Shown here: positions 50,195 through 58,368 of the stretch, piece by piece | Layout of the letters: each line of letters opens with the position of its first letter | Numbering within the stretch: position 1 is the stretch's first letter | NCBI RefSeq assembly: GCF_016908195.1 | Contig: NZ_JAFBDK010000005.1 | Span: forward strand, 124,001 to 188,000 | Source: Jeotgalibacillus terrae | GTDB lineage: Bacteria > Bacillota > Bacilli > Bacillales > Jeotgalibacillaceae | Length of the DNA: 64,000 nucleotides | Direction of reading: 5' to 3' | Translations under genes and position numbers: made by a program | The notes under the pieces: model-generated | Told to the model about the DNA's origin: nothing | The model's input: the letters and a program-made list of their open reading frames with translations, nothing else | The model's database searches: none

Positions 50195-51421
50195 TCAAAG
50201 AGTAGTATGACCATACCTTATGTCCCGGGTTCGTTTTTCCTTTAATAACCTGAAAGATAAATATCCAGTGATCATAACCATCAGGAAGACACCCGTTAAA
50301 ACAGTCAATCTGATCGGGAATTGAGAGGCTGACCAGGCGAAAAAGGCAGTTACAGTGATCACAAGCAGAGATTCTATAAAGTGAAAGAAACTGGTGATTC
50401 GTCCCATGTATTCAACAGGAACCCTTTTTTGGATCAAGGTAAGGAAACCTGTATTTGCAAAAGCAAGAGCTGCCCCGAGAAGACTTACCCCCGCGCACGC
50501 AATGAGGAAGTGAGGAGAAGCTGCAAAGATCAGATAGCCTGATGCAGTCATGATTGAACCGGCTCCGATCAATATGGACGTGCTCCATTTTGCTGTCCCT
50601 GCTACATTAATAGCTGCTCCTATAATCATCCCGGCTCCTGCACAGCTGACCAGTAGTCCGTACTGTGTATCCGTCATTAAAAGGGCATCTTTTGAAAATG
50701 CCACTTCCAGCGAATCCACTGCAGTCTGCAATACGATAAAAAGTGTAAATAAAAAATAGACGACCCACATCTGCCTATCTGTCTTACGAAATTGTAATGT
50801 GCTTTTCCAGTCAGCCATTAAGTCTGTTTTGATTGAAAATGATTTTTCCTGTGTTTCAAAAGAATCTGTATTTTCTTTGAATGAAATGGCTGAGATCAAC
50901 ATGGCTGACCCTGCCAGAGCGACGCTATTGATAAAAATAGCTGTAACAGCACTGCCATTCATCAGCAGCAAACCGGCAATTGCCGGACCAACAAGAAATG
51001 CGCCGGAATCCAGCAGACTTCTGATGGCATTGAAGCGATGCAGTTTGTCTCCAGGTATAAGGAGCGCTGTAAAACTCATGCCCGCAGGCTGTAAAATGGA
51101 AGAACACATTTGCAGGAGGAACACGAATAAATAACTGACCCATAGTGTGTCGGAAAGTATGCCGATTCCTGTGACCAGCACACTTTGTAATAGTGTAAGC
51201 CAAAACATCAACCGTTTTTTCTGAACGCGGTCAACAAGGCTGCCGCACCAGAATGAAGTTAAAAGAGCAGCTGCAGGACGGATGATATAAAGCAGCCCGA
51301 CCGCAGCGGCAGATCCAGTCTCATTAAAAATCATCAGATTAAGCGCAATAAAATATATCCATGATCCGATACTTGTGATTCCGATTGAAGATAATAACAG
51401 AAAAGCTGATTTGTTCATCAT
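50195..51421 (-). CDS. MFS exporter controlled by a T-box
   Basis: A 408-residue, 12-TM transporter of the MFS_3 (EntS/macrolide exporter-like) group: SIGSWIYFIALNLMIFNETG, CGSLVDRVQKKRLM after TM2, and HRFNAIRSLLDSGAFLVGPA in TM4-5. The same pattern is in the exporter at 61237, so the two are paralogs. The 5' leader on this strand is a T-box, unusual for an exporter of this group. Substrate unknown; an amino acid or a synthetase inhibitor is suggested by the control. Confidence 0.87.
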   Translation of the reverse strand: MMNKSAFLLLSSIGITSIGSWIYFIALNLMIFNETGSAAAVGLLYIIRPAAALLTSFWCGSLVDRVQKKRLMFWLTLLQSVLVTGIGILSDTLWVSYLFVFLLQMCSSILQPAGMSFTALLIPGDKLHRFNAIRSLLDSGAFLVGPAIAGLLLMNGSAVTAIFINSVALAGSAMLISAISFKENTDSFETQEKSFSIKTDLMADWKSTLQFRKTDRQMWVVYFLFTLFIVLQTAVDSLEVAFSKDALLMTDTQYGLLVSCAGAGMIIGAAINVAGTAKWSTSILIGAGSIMTASGYLIFAASPHFLIACAGVSLLGAALAFANTGFLTLIQKRVPVEYMGRITSFFHFIESLLVITVTAFFAWSASQFPIRLTVLTGVFLMVMITGYLSFRLLKEKRTRDIRYGHTTL

Positions 51422-51445
51422 GACACCGCCTTATTTTGATTGTGC

Positions 51446-51757
51446 AAAATAAAAAATCTCACCCCCAGGACAAATTGTCCTGAGGGCGAGATTCCTTCGT
51501 GGTGCCACCTCAGTTTGCCGATATGTCACCATACCAGCCTTTTCAGGTACAAAATCTATACCCAAGCCCGTTAACGGGGGCATCCGTTCTGCCATCACCT
51601 AAAGATTCGGCAGAATGCTCTGAGGCTTGATTCGATGATCTTCCACCTGCTCCTTTTCAGCACCGGAGCTCTCTGTTAAGGGTTCGGATCATCTACTGTT
51701 CTCTTCGTCGCATGTAAATGTCAGATGATTATAGCACTGTTTTGTATGGAATTGCCA
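51446..51757 (-). promoter_or_regulatory. Promoter and T-box leader of the MFS exporter
   Basis: Minus-strand extended -10 TGCTATAAT (TATAAT complement of 51728-51733). Leader features in order: AGTAGATGATCC, AGAGAGCT of stem I, likely specifier AUC at 51639-51637 (in GGTGGAAGATCATCGAATC), T-box GAGGTGGCACCACG (complement of 51498-51510), and a large terminator hairpin (AATCTC...CAGGACA/TGTCCTG...GAGATT) ending in TTTTTT. Aligned with the ileS leader (AGAGAGCT...GTGAAGATC) the specifier reads Ile, but the register needs checking. Confidence 0.82.
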
Positions 51758-51789
51758 TCATTTTTTTAAATGTGGGGGTAGCGGGAGTG

Positions 51790-51938
51790 GATATGACCAT
51801 CGCCAAGGCCGGATACGACGATAAATATGGGTGATACGACCACTGCCAGAGCTGATACGACCACAAACCCGGGTGTATCCGACCTTCACCGAAGCAAATA
51901 CGACCACCAATCTTATCAACGCGTCCATTAACGGTTGA
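51790..51938 (-). repeat. 21-bp-period intergenic array, family B, copy 2 (7 units)
   Basis: Plus-strand units start at 51790, 51812, 51833, 51854, 51875, 51897 and 51918 (spacings 22, 21, 21, 21, 22, 21), with GATATGACCA, GATACGACGA, GATACGACCA twice, GTATCCGACC, AATACGACCA and AACGCGTCCA. This is the reverse complement of the TGGTCGTATC core at 33356. The 19-mer AACCCGGGTGTATCCGACC (51866-51884) is shared exactly. The array fills the gap upstream of the T-box promoter. Confidence 0.8.
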
Positions 51939-51964
51939 AAGACAGTCGAAGCGCATGGGAAAAG

Positions 51965-53338
51965 TTATTCCCCATCCGGCTTCGAATCCTCAATCATCTG
52001 ATCCATGCCTTCCACACCTTCTTCTTTCATCCGCTGAAGCTCTTCATAAAAGGCGCTTCCTGTTTCACGTGCCAGATCAAAGTTTGCAGTAGCAAGATCT
52101 TTCATCGGTCCAAGCTGATCGTAAGTAATTTTGCCTTCATCCATCAGCTGAGACATCGCATTATATTCTGAATTCACCTGGGCTCTGGCATTATTCTGCC
52201 AGGCAATACTGAAATTGTTGATGTCCATCGTGGCATGCACACTTGTCCAGTTGCGGTCATTCCGTGCGCCTACGCGCCACTGTTTCCACTCCTGCAAAAT
52301 ATCCTCTGTTCTTTCGAATTCACTGCGCAACCCTTCTGCGTTATTGACATTCGCATAGGCGCCGCCAGCTTCTTTTGCTACGTCTTTTAATTGCTGCTGT
52401 GCTTCAGAGTCTGCATTAAATCCGATAACGTTAATAATCGGAGAGATATTACTTCCGGCAAAACTCTTTGCTGCTTCAACCGGGTTGCCGTCACACGTTT
52501 CAATTCCGTCACTGACCAGGTAGATCAAGTTGGTATTCTCCTCGCCGTCCAGTCCTTCAAAGCTTTCGGCTGCTGATTCAAGTGCTCCTGCAACCGGTGT
52601 CCAGCCTGAGGGTTCAAACTGATCGAGCGCTTCCTGAAATGCCGCTTCGTCGTAAGGTCCGCGCTCATATACTTCTTCAATGGCAGCACATGACATCTCT
52701 TTATCAGCGTCATCCCCGGTTCCTTCATGTCCATAGACGCGAAGGGATACATTCGCTTCTTCTGGGGCAGAAGAGAGGAAGCTTTGAATCTCACGTTTTG
52801 CCTGCTCCATACGTGTCTCGCCGCCGGCATCAGCACCCATTGAGCCACTCGCATCCAGAATGACCTCGATATTATAGTTTTCCTTAAATTCATAGCGTGG
52901 ATCTGCTTCCGGCATGCCCTCCATGTCAAAGCGGGCCATATCCAGTACGCCAGACGGATCAGGGAGCTGTACTCTTGTGATGTTGTGAATGTACTGATAA
53001 TACAGTTCCATCTCTTCCTGCGTCGCATCTTCAGGAAGGGCCGGAACGTCACCAAACAGCTCTAAAAATTTAACTTCTTCATTGCCATTTTCTTTTTCAC
53101 TTTGCAGCAACCCATTACCCTGCTGTACAAAATCCTGCGGTTCTTCAGGCAGAGCAGGGAGGTTCATCTCTTCAAGTTCAGCTAATACACTTTCAGTTTC
53201 GGCTGCGGCTTCTTCCTGCTGCTCCGCCTCTTCAACTGGTTCCTCTTCAGCTCGGGATGTATCACTCTGTTCCTCATTCTGGCAGGCTGCAAGCGCCATA
53301 CTAAGCGCTAATATAGAAAGCCATGATTTCTTTTTCAT
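51965..53338 (-). CDS. vWA-domain lipoprotein, YwmC/YwmD-like
   Basis: A 457-residue lipoprotein: lipobox ALAAC (Cys near 19), an acidic low-complexity linker to about 60, and a von Willebrand A domain with an intact MIDAS, VILDASGSMG (about 162-171), followed by SGWTPVAGAL and LVSDGIETC (the other MIDAS loops). A helical C-terminal domain (about 350-457) follows. Likely a surface protein binding a divalent metal and a ligand. Similar in layout to YwmC/YwmD of B. subtilis. Confidence 0.85.
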   Translation of the reverse strand: MKKKSWLSILALSMALAACQNEEQSDTSRAEEEPVEEAEQQEEAAAETESVLAELEEMNLPALPEEPQDFVQQGNGLLQSEKENGNEEVKFLELFGDVPALPEDATQEEMELYYQYIHNITRVQLPDPSGVLDMARFDMEGMPEADPRYEFKENYNIEVILDASGSMGADAGGETRMEQAKREIQSFLSSAPEEANVSLRVYGHEGTGDDADKEMSCAAIEEVYERGPYDEAAFQEALDQFEPSGWTPVAGALESAAESFEGLDGEENTNLIYLVSDGIETCDGNPVEAAKSFAGSNISPIINVIGFNADSEAQQQLKDVAKEAGGAYANVNNAEGLRSEFERTEDILQEWKQWRVGARNDRNWTSVHATMDINNFSIAWQNNARAQVNSEYNAMSQLMDEGKITYDQLGPMKDLATANFDLARETGSAFYEELQRMKEEGVEGMDQMIEDSKPDGE

Positions 53339-53796
53339 CTGACTGCTCCTTTCATTCGGGAAAATTAGATTATGAAATGTTTATACGTTTAACCTGTACA
53401 TACGTTTCAAATAATTGTTAAACTACTACTTTTCTATTAGGGAAAGAGGTTTTTGTCAAATAGTGGATTGGTTATGTGTTACGGAGGAGAGACATTGGTC
53501 TGTGTAAGGTGTCATAAATAGATTCGTTTGTACCGGATCATTCTTTTGACCAGGCAGGAAAAAGGTTTGGTTTGAGAGGAGAAATCATTTCTTAAGAGGT
53601 TATATATGACATTCATTACAGTTTGTAAGACTATAGGACCGTTTTGGGCTAAAGAAGAGAAATCTCACTTTTTACCTCCGGATAGATAAAGTGAGATTTA
53701 TTTTACATATTTTAGAGGGGTTATGTGTTTCAGACCAGAAGTATGAATAGCAAGAAGCTCATTAATTAAATTGTTATTTAGGAAGGCAGGTTATCC
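53339..53796. other. 458-base intergenic stretch with one hairpin
   Basis: No convincing gene. AAATCTCACTTT (53660-53671) and AAAGTGAGATTT (53688-53699) form a perfect 12-bp stem with TTATTTTA after it, a possible terminator or attenuator ahead of the gene at 53797. A 28-codon frame at 53606 ends inside it but has only a weak ribosome binding site. The left part must hold the vWA gene promoter (minus strand). Confidence 0.45.
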
Positions 53797-54366
53797 ATGA
53801 ATAAGGTGTTATTCGGAATATTTCTGGTGTTTTTTAAAACTAACACCAGTTTTTTAGATATTGGAATTGTCTATTCGCTGACCAATCTGATCGGATACAT
53901 CATGATCTTTTTCGGCCTTAAGGAGCTCGAGAGGCGATATGAAGTCATTACAAGGGCTCAGTCTGTTGTCATCCTCATGATCCTGCACAGTGTGACCTTA
54001 TTTCTATTAAATGCTACCGGGAATTCCCCTTTAGAAATCCCGATAGATTCTTATACGGCAATCCTTGCTGCCGCCGGGCTGGTCTTTGTAGTTGGAGGGA
54101 TGTTCATGATCTTTGTGGTGATTTCTCAGTTGCTCAGAGTATTTGAACACGGGGCAGGGGCTCAGTTTTACGTAAGAAGACTGAATGTGATATGTGCAGC
54201 CATGATGACGGTTTTCGTTTTAGCAGGATTAAGCTACTTCCTGTTTCAAATGACGCCGGGAGTTGCGCAAGTTTGGATGGCCGTTCTATTATTGCTGAAG
54301 GTTGTTTTCATTGCGTCATTTTATAGTGAAATGATTCGTCATAAAGAAAGGTTAGCCGAACAATAA
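53797..54366 (+). CDS. Multi-TM membrane protein of unknown function
   Basis: A 189-residue protein with about five TM segments (1-12, 20-40, 58-75, 88-113, 128-148, 158-178 are hydrophobic). A charged loop KELERRYEVITRAQS follows TM2 and RVFEHGAGAQFYVRRLN precedes TM5. GGAAGG precedes the ATG. Family not recognised. Confidence 0.65.
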   Translation: MNKVLFGIFLVFFKTNTSFLDIGIVYSLTNLIGYIMIFFGLKELERRYEVITRAQSVVILMILHSVTLFLLNATGNSPLEIPIDSYTAILAAAGLVFVVGGMFMIFVVISQLLRVFEHGAGAQFYVRRLNVICAAMMTVFVLAGLSYFLFQMTPGVAQVWMAVLLLLKVVFIASFYSEMIRHKERLAEQ

Positions 54367-54396
54367 GCGATATGAGAGGCTGTTCTTCATACAAGC

Positions 54397-54427
54397 AAAA
54401 AGCACAGAGAAGAAATCTGTGCTTTTT
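54397..54427. terminator. Bidirectional terminator
   Basis: AAAAAGCACAGA (54397-54408), loop GAAGAAA, TCTGTGCTTTTT (54416-54427). Lies between convergent genes and has A/T tracts on both sides. Confidence 0.85.
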
Positions 54428-54435
54428 GATGATAC

Positions 54436-55653
54436 TTATCCTGTTACGCCTGCACTTGCTTTTATATGGAGTGTTTTTTGCCACACTGTCAGCACGATGC
54501 CTGAACAGAATAACAGCAGGCCTGCTGTAATAAACACGATTCTGACCCCGGCCAGGTCCACGAGAAGTCCGGCCAGCAGCGTCGTCACAGCATAAGTTGA
54601 AAAAGATGCTGCTTCCTGAGCTGCATACACTTTTGGTAATAGATGTTCTTTTACATTTGTCTGTACCAATGTGTTAAGCGTGATGCCTTTAAGCTGTGTG
54701 ACAAAACCAAACAGTACTGATAATAACAGGGCAAGATAGGGGTTGGAAATCAGTCCGAACACTATTGTTGCAAGGGCTGCAGTGTAGGCGGTTATGATGA
54801 CACACTGTTTTGCACGGCGTTGTAACAGCTGATCCGCTCTGATCGCGATCAGTCCGCCAGCAATGAGTCCTGCAAAAAAGCTTGAATTGATATAACCCCA
54901 CCAGGGTTCTCCGGCCTGCAACACTTCAGCTACATACACATAGACAATGGCTGCAATCCAGACAACACCTGCATTAACCTCAATTATTTCTGCTAGTGTA
55001 ATAACTCTCAGAAACGGACTCCGGATAATGGCTCTCCACCCTGCACGCCGATCTTTTTCAGCAGGATTGTTTTCTTCAAGGCTGATGTGCAATAACCGGG
55101 AGAGAACGCCTGCTAAAAGAGTTGCGGCGATATACAAACCAACCGTGATCCATATCAGTATTTCAGCTGAGCTGACCGCAACCAATATGCCACCGAGCGG
55201 CCAGGCTCCAAGTTGAATGGTTTGTGTCACTACACCCATATAGCCATTGGCCTTCACCAGACGATCACGTTCCACAAGTCTTGGAATCAATGCATGACTA
55301 GCAGGGGAAGCCCAACCATCTAAAAAAGCGATCCCTGTCACAAACAGAAAAGTCAGCAGGATCGTTTCCTGAGTGATCTGCTGGTAACTCACAGCGAGCG
55401 CCAGTAACAATAAAGTTTTCAACCCCTGTGAATAAGCAAGCAGCTGCGGCAGTGGGAATCTGTCCATCACATGTGGTGCTGCGAATGCTCCGAGAAATCG
55501 CGCACTCATATTAAAAAACGGCAGCAGTGCCATATAAAATGCTGATCCCGTCAGCAAATAAATCGTTGAAATTAGCGATACAATGTAAAATACATCTCCC
55601 AGGTTAGCCATTGACTGACCTGTCAGTAAATAACGAAACGAATGCTTCTTCAT
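54436..55653 (-). CDS. MFS exporter, macrolide-efflux-like
   Basis: A 405-residue, 12-TM transporter: GQSMANLGDVFYIVSLISTI, then MDRFPLPQLLAYSQGLKTL after TM2, FLDGWASPASHALIPRLVER in TM4-5. It belongs to the MFS_3 group but is a more distant relative of the exporters at 50195 and 61237. AAGGAGCAGGAAG precedes the ATG. A structured leader lies between promoter and gene (55675-55746). Substrate unknown. Confidence 0.85.
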   Translation of the reverse strand: MKKHSFRYLLTGQSMANLGDVFYIVSLISTIYLLTGSAFYMALLPFFNMSARFLGAFAAPHVMDRFPLPQLLAYSQGLKTLLLLALAVSYQQITQETILLTFLFVTGIAFLDGWASPASHALIPRLVERDRLVKANGYMGVVTQTIQLGAWPLGGILVAVSSAEILIWITVGLYIAATLLAGVLSRLLHISLEENNPAEKDRRAGWRAIIRSPFLRVITLAEIIEVNAGVVWIAAIVYVYVAEVLQAGEPWWGYINSSFFAGLIAGGLIAIRADQLLQRRAKQCVIITAYTAALATIVFGLISNPYLALLLSVLFGFVTQLKGITLNTLVQTNVKEHLLPKVYAAQEAASFSTYAVTTLLAGLLVDLAGVRIVFITAGLLLFCSGIVLTVWQKTLHIKASAGVTG

Positions 55654-55674
55654 CTTCCTGCTCCTTTTTCAAAA

Positions 55675-55746
55675 GGCGGACCGCTCTCTGAGAAGACAAA
55701 AAAGCGCACAAATTCACCTTTTTGTCTCCGGGGTGAACGAGTCGCC
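55675..55746 (-). promoter_or_regulatory. Structured 5' leader with possible pseudoknot
   Basis: Plus-strand segments: GACAAAAAA (55695-55703), TTCACC (55713-55718), TTTTTGTC (55719-55726), GGTGAA (55732-55737). The two complementary pairs interleave (A B A' B'), so the RNA could form an H-type pseudoknot or two alternative hairpins. Outer arms GGCGGAC (55675-55681) and GTCGCC (55741-55746) enclose them. It is not a T-box. A short frame MRLPPLSN lies upstream on the minus strand, near 55785-55759, and might be a leader peptide. Confidence 0.45.
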
Positions 55747-56023
55747 TGTATTCTCTATTCAATTTGATAAAGGTGGAAGTCGCATTCTACACTCGTCTGT
55801 TCTCCGATCGTGTTTTAGTTGTCAATAGTTTACCATATGGGGTCTGGGTGTGGTGGGTTTTTTAGGAATTTGGGTTTCTGATTGGGGTGGTGAGGGTGAA
55901 GGAAATCCCGGCCACACGGGGCTCAAACTAGATCTTGCCCATCATCACTCTGGTGCCATTTACACATACAGCCGAAACTTTCCTGATCCTCCACCCGTAT
56001 ACCCACTATGAGGGGTGGAAAAT
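55747..56023. other. Intergenic region between divergent genes
   Basis: Holds TTGACA on the minus strand near 55820, GC-rich stretches (TGGGTGTGGTGGG) and a single family-A-like unit TGAAGGAAATCCCGG at 55897. No gene seen. AGGGGTGG at 56011-56018 is the ribosome binding site of the S41-type gene. Confidence 0.4.
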
Positions 56024-57526
56024 ATGAAAAAATATGTATGTCTATTACCGTTTTTACTATTAACAGCCTGCATGGACGACGAACAGGCTGTTGAGACAGA
56101 GCGTGAGCCGGCTGGATTTGTGATTGAAGAGAAAGAGTATGCCGATCCGCCTGCGACGTCAGGTTACGTGCCGGATTTTACGGCTACTGATATAGAGGAA
56201 CTGCCTGTTGAGACGCTTGAAGAACTGGCAGTAGAGCGGCCGATGTCTGAGACTGTTACTGCAGATGAGATGCGTGAGGATGTGGATACGTTTTTGCGTG
56301 CGATGCGCTATGGGTACGGTCCTTATGAAGCTTATGGTGGGGATGAGGCGTTCCTTGCGGCTGAGCGTGAATTGAATGAATGGATTGATTCGCAGGACCA
56401 GTCTGTCAGTACGGTTACATTCAACGGAAAGTTGAGCGATGCTTATTCGTTTATTAAAGATCAGCATTTTGGGATCGCGGGTGTTCAGCCATACATGAAA
56501 GAAGTGATCCCTCACAGTGTTGAAGACTGGATATTCACCAAAGAGGGAGATACATACTTTTACGAAGGTGAAGAGGTTGTATCGGTTAATGGTGAAGATG
56601 CAGAAGCGTTTATGCAACCATCATTAGGAGAGGGCGGGGAGGAAATCTACCGCGCTGTCAGCATGTCAGAAGACGGGGCAGGTCAGTGGACGCTTGAGAC
56701 TGCTGATGATACGTACACGGCATTTTCTTTTCAAATGACAGTAAAACCGGATGAAGCAGATTCGCTTTTTGACATTAGCGAAACGGATGAAGGGATTCCT
56801 GTGATCCGGTTTGGTACCTTTGCGCTCACTGATGATCTTGATTTTACTTTTGATGATATGTTTGAGGCGGTTGATGCGATTGAAGATGCGCCAGCAGCGA
56901 TTCTGGATTTGCGTGATAATGGGGGTGGCCTGGGCGGATTTGGTACACGTTTTGTTCATGACCTGACAGGATCCCCGCCATCCAGTACTGAGAGTGTCTG
57001 GCTTGATACAAAGACAATCAATCTTTTAATGGCTGAAAAGGTTAAAGAGGGTATAGAGGAAGGAAAGGTTTATAAAACATTTTACGAGGACTATGGCCTT
57101 TTTCTGCCCGACCCAAATGAAGAATTCCAGTTGCCTGATGAACCTGATGCAGGGGTTGAGACGTTTGAAACAAAGTGGACAGATACTGGTGTGGACATCT
57201 CAGAATCACCTTCTCTTGAGACACCACTCTATATTTTGATGAATGAAAATTCAGGTTCGGCCTCTGAAATTCTCATTTCTGATTTACTTGAATACGATCA
57301 GACGACTTTGATGGGTACGGCTACACGTGGTGTTTTCACTAGTGATGCAGGTTCGCTTTTTTACCTGCCGAATTCCGGAATCAGTATTCATATGCCCGGC
57401 AGTTTCTATGTCAGTCCCTATTCTTTTGAGCGCGAAGCAATTGGAATTGAACCGGATATCTGGCTGTCAGGGAGTGGTGCGATGGAGCGGGCGGCTGAAT
57501 GGATTGAGGAGAGGCATGTAGAATAA
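56024..57526 (+). CDS. S41 (tail-specific protease-like) lipoprotein
   Basis: A 500-residue secreted protein: MKKYVCLLPFLLLTAC has a lipobox (LLTAC, Cys 16). The C-terminal half is an S41 domain: PVIRFGTFALTDDLDF, AAILDLRDNGGGLGGFG, LYILMNENSGSASEILISDL with the likely nucleophile Ser in S-G-S-A-S-E, and a Lys is not obvious at the usual position. No clear PDZ domain. ATG 56024 follows AGGGGTGG; the GTG at 56015 overlaps it. Confidence 0.82.
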   Translation: MKKYVCLLPFLLLTACMDDEQAVETEREPAGFVIEEKEYADPPATSGYVPDFTATDIEELPVETLEELAVERPMSETVTADEMREDVDTFLRAMRYGYGPYEAYGGDEAFLAAERELNEWIDSQDQSVSTVTFNGKLSDAYSFIKDQHFGIAGVQPYMKEVIPHSVEDWIFTKEGDTYFYEGEEVVSVNGEDAEAFMQPSLGEGGEEIYRAVSMSEDGAGQWTLETADDTYTAFSFQMTVKPDEADSLFDISETDEGIPVIRFGTFALTDDLDFTFDDMFEAVDAIEDAPAAILDLRDNGGGLGGFGTRFVHDLTGSPPSSTESVWLDTKTINLLMAEKVKEGIEEGKVYKTFYEDYGLFLPDPNEEFQLPDEPDAGVETFETKWTDTGVDISESPSLETPLYILMNENSGSASEILISDLLEYDQTTLMGTATRGVFTSDAGSLFYLPNSGISIHMPGSFYVSPYSFEREAIGIEPDIWLSGSGAMERAAEWIEERHVE

Positions 57527-57567
57527 AATCAGTGCAGTTCTTGTTGCAGAGAAAGGACGAAGAAAAT

Positions 57568-57795
57568 ATGAAGAAGAAAGTTCTACTCAGCATGGTCTGG
57601 CTGACAGGTATTTATTGCTTACTGCATATCATTTTCGACTTTAATATTAAACAGAATATGATGATCTTCGGTATAGATACCCATATCACGATCAGTCTGT
57701 TCACCAGAGTGATACAATTATTGTTTTTTATCCTTTTGTTTATTTATTTCCAAAGCTATATAAAAAAAGCTGATACTAAAGCGGAGGGTTCATAA
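57568..57795 (+). CDS. Small two-TM membrane protein
   Basis: A 75-residue protein: KVLLSMVWLTGIYCLLHIIF (TM1), a loop FDFNIKQNMMIFGIDTH, TM2 SLFTRVIQLLFFILLFIYF and a polar tail. GAAAGGACGAAG precedes ATG 57568. Forty-one bases after the S41-type gene, possibly cotranscribed. Not recognised. Confidence 0.6.
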   Translation: MKKKVLLSMVWLTGIYCLLHIIFDFNIKQNMMIFGIDTHITISLFTRVIQLLFFILLFIYFQSYIKKADTKAEGS

Positions 57796-57813
57796 CATTT
57801 TGTTCTGCCCAGT

Positions 57814-57860
57814 CTGTCGATTAAGTCTCTCGGAGGATTCGAGATAATCGACAGGCTTTT
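57814..57860 (+). terminator. Terminator
   Basis: CTGTCGATTA (57814-57823) and TAATCGACAG (57845-57854) with an inner CTCG...CGAG extension, followed by GCTTTTTTA. Confidence 0.82.
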
Positions 57861-57919
57861 TTATAGTCAATAGAGAAGTATATTATATGGTGCTCCGTAA
57901 ATAGACAAAGGGGGAAAGC

Positions 57920-58320
57920 ATGTTTTTAGCGCTTACACTGATTGCAATTCTATTCATTATTACGCTCTTAGTACTCGATAAAATCTCAGCTGCAGTCATC
58001 ATCAAATCATTTAATCTAAAAACAAGAAAAATCGTGGTCAGACAATTAATGGCTACCATACAGCTTTCAACCTGATCTTTATATGTTTGAGTGCAATTAT
58101 TTACATGGTGATCGCAGCACTCTCAGGTTCATCGTTCACGCCGGCGCTTATGTTAGTCCCGATGTTCTATACCGGGCAGCTGATTCAAATTTTTCTTGAG
58201 TGGAAAATGCTTGAGACAGACGACTATAAAGTTTCATTGATGCAGTTGGGGCTGGTTACGGTTGTGCTGGTGATCGCTTTTCCATTTGCAGGAGAATGGA
58301 TGAGAAGGATAGAAGGATAG
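57920..58320 (+). pseudogene. DUF4181 gene with one-base frameshift (paralog 3)
   Basis: ATG 57920 (after GGGGGAAAG) opens MFLALTLIAILFIITLLVLD, then FNLKTRKIV, and stops at 58072-58074. The -1 frame carries on the DUF4181 pattern: NGYHTAFNLIFICLSAIIYM, LVPMFYTGQLIQIFLEWKM and DDYKVSLMQLGL, to 58320. One base is missing near the A-runs at 58019-58034. Otherwise the gene looks intact, so a sequencing error is as likely as a true mutation. Confidence 0.8.
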
Positions 58321-58368
58321 AAGGTTTGATTTGAAGATAAGACTTACTAACAGAAATGAGGAAACGAT

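Noticed and set aside
51729-51956. Minus-strand frame giving heptads such as WSYQLWQ-WSYHPYL
   Set aside because: It looks like a repeat peptide, but the corresponding frame in the copy at 33.4 kb contains TAG and TGA, and 22-base spacings shift the frame.
52525-53055. 176-codon minus-strand frame inside the vWA lipoprotein gene
   Set aside because: It is a shadow of the real gene, which has a signal peptide, an intact MIDAS and a proper start.
53606-53689. 28-codon frame starting MTFITVCKTIG
   Set aside because: Weak ribosome binding site, no recognisable signal or domain, and it ends within a hairpin.
57920-58320. Programmed -1 frameshift in the DUF4181 gene
   Set aside because: The A-runs do not form a proper X-XXY-YYZ slippery heptamer in the zero frame, and the two intact paralogs do not use one.
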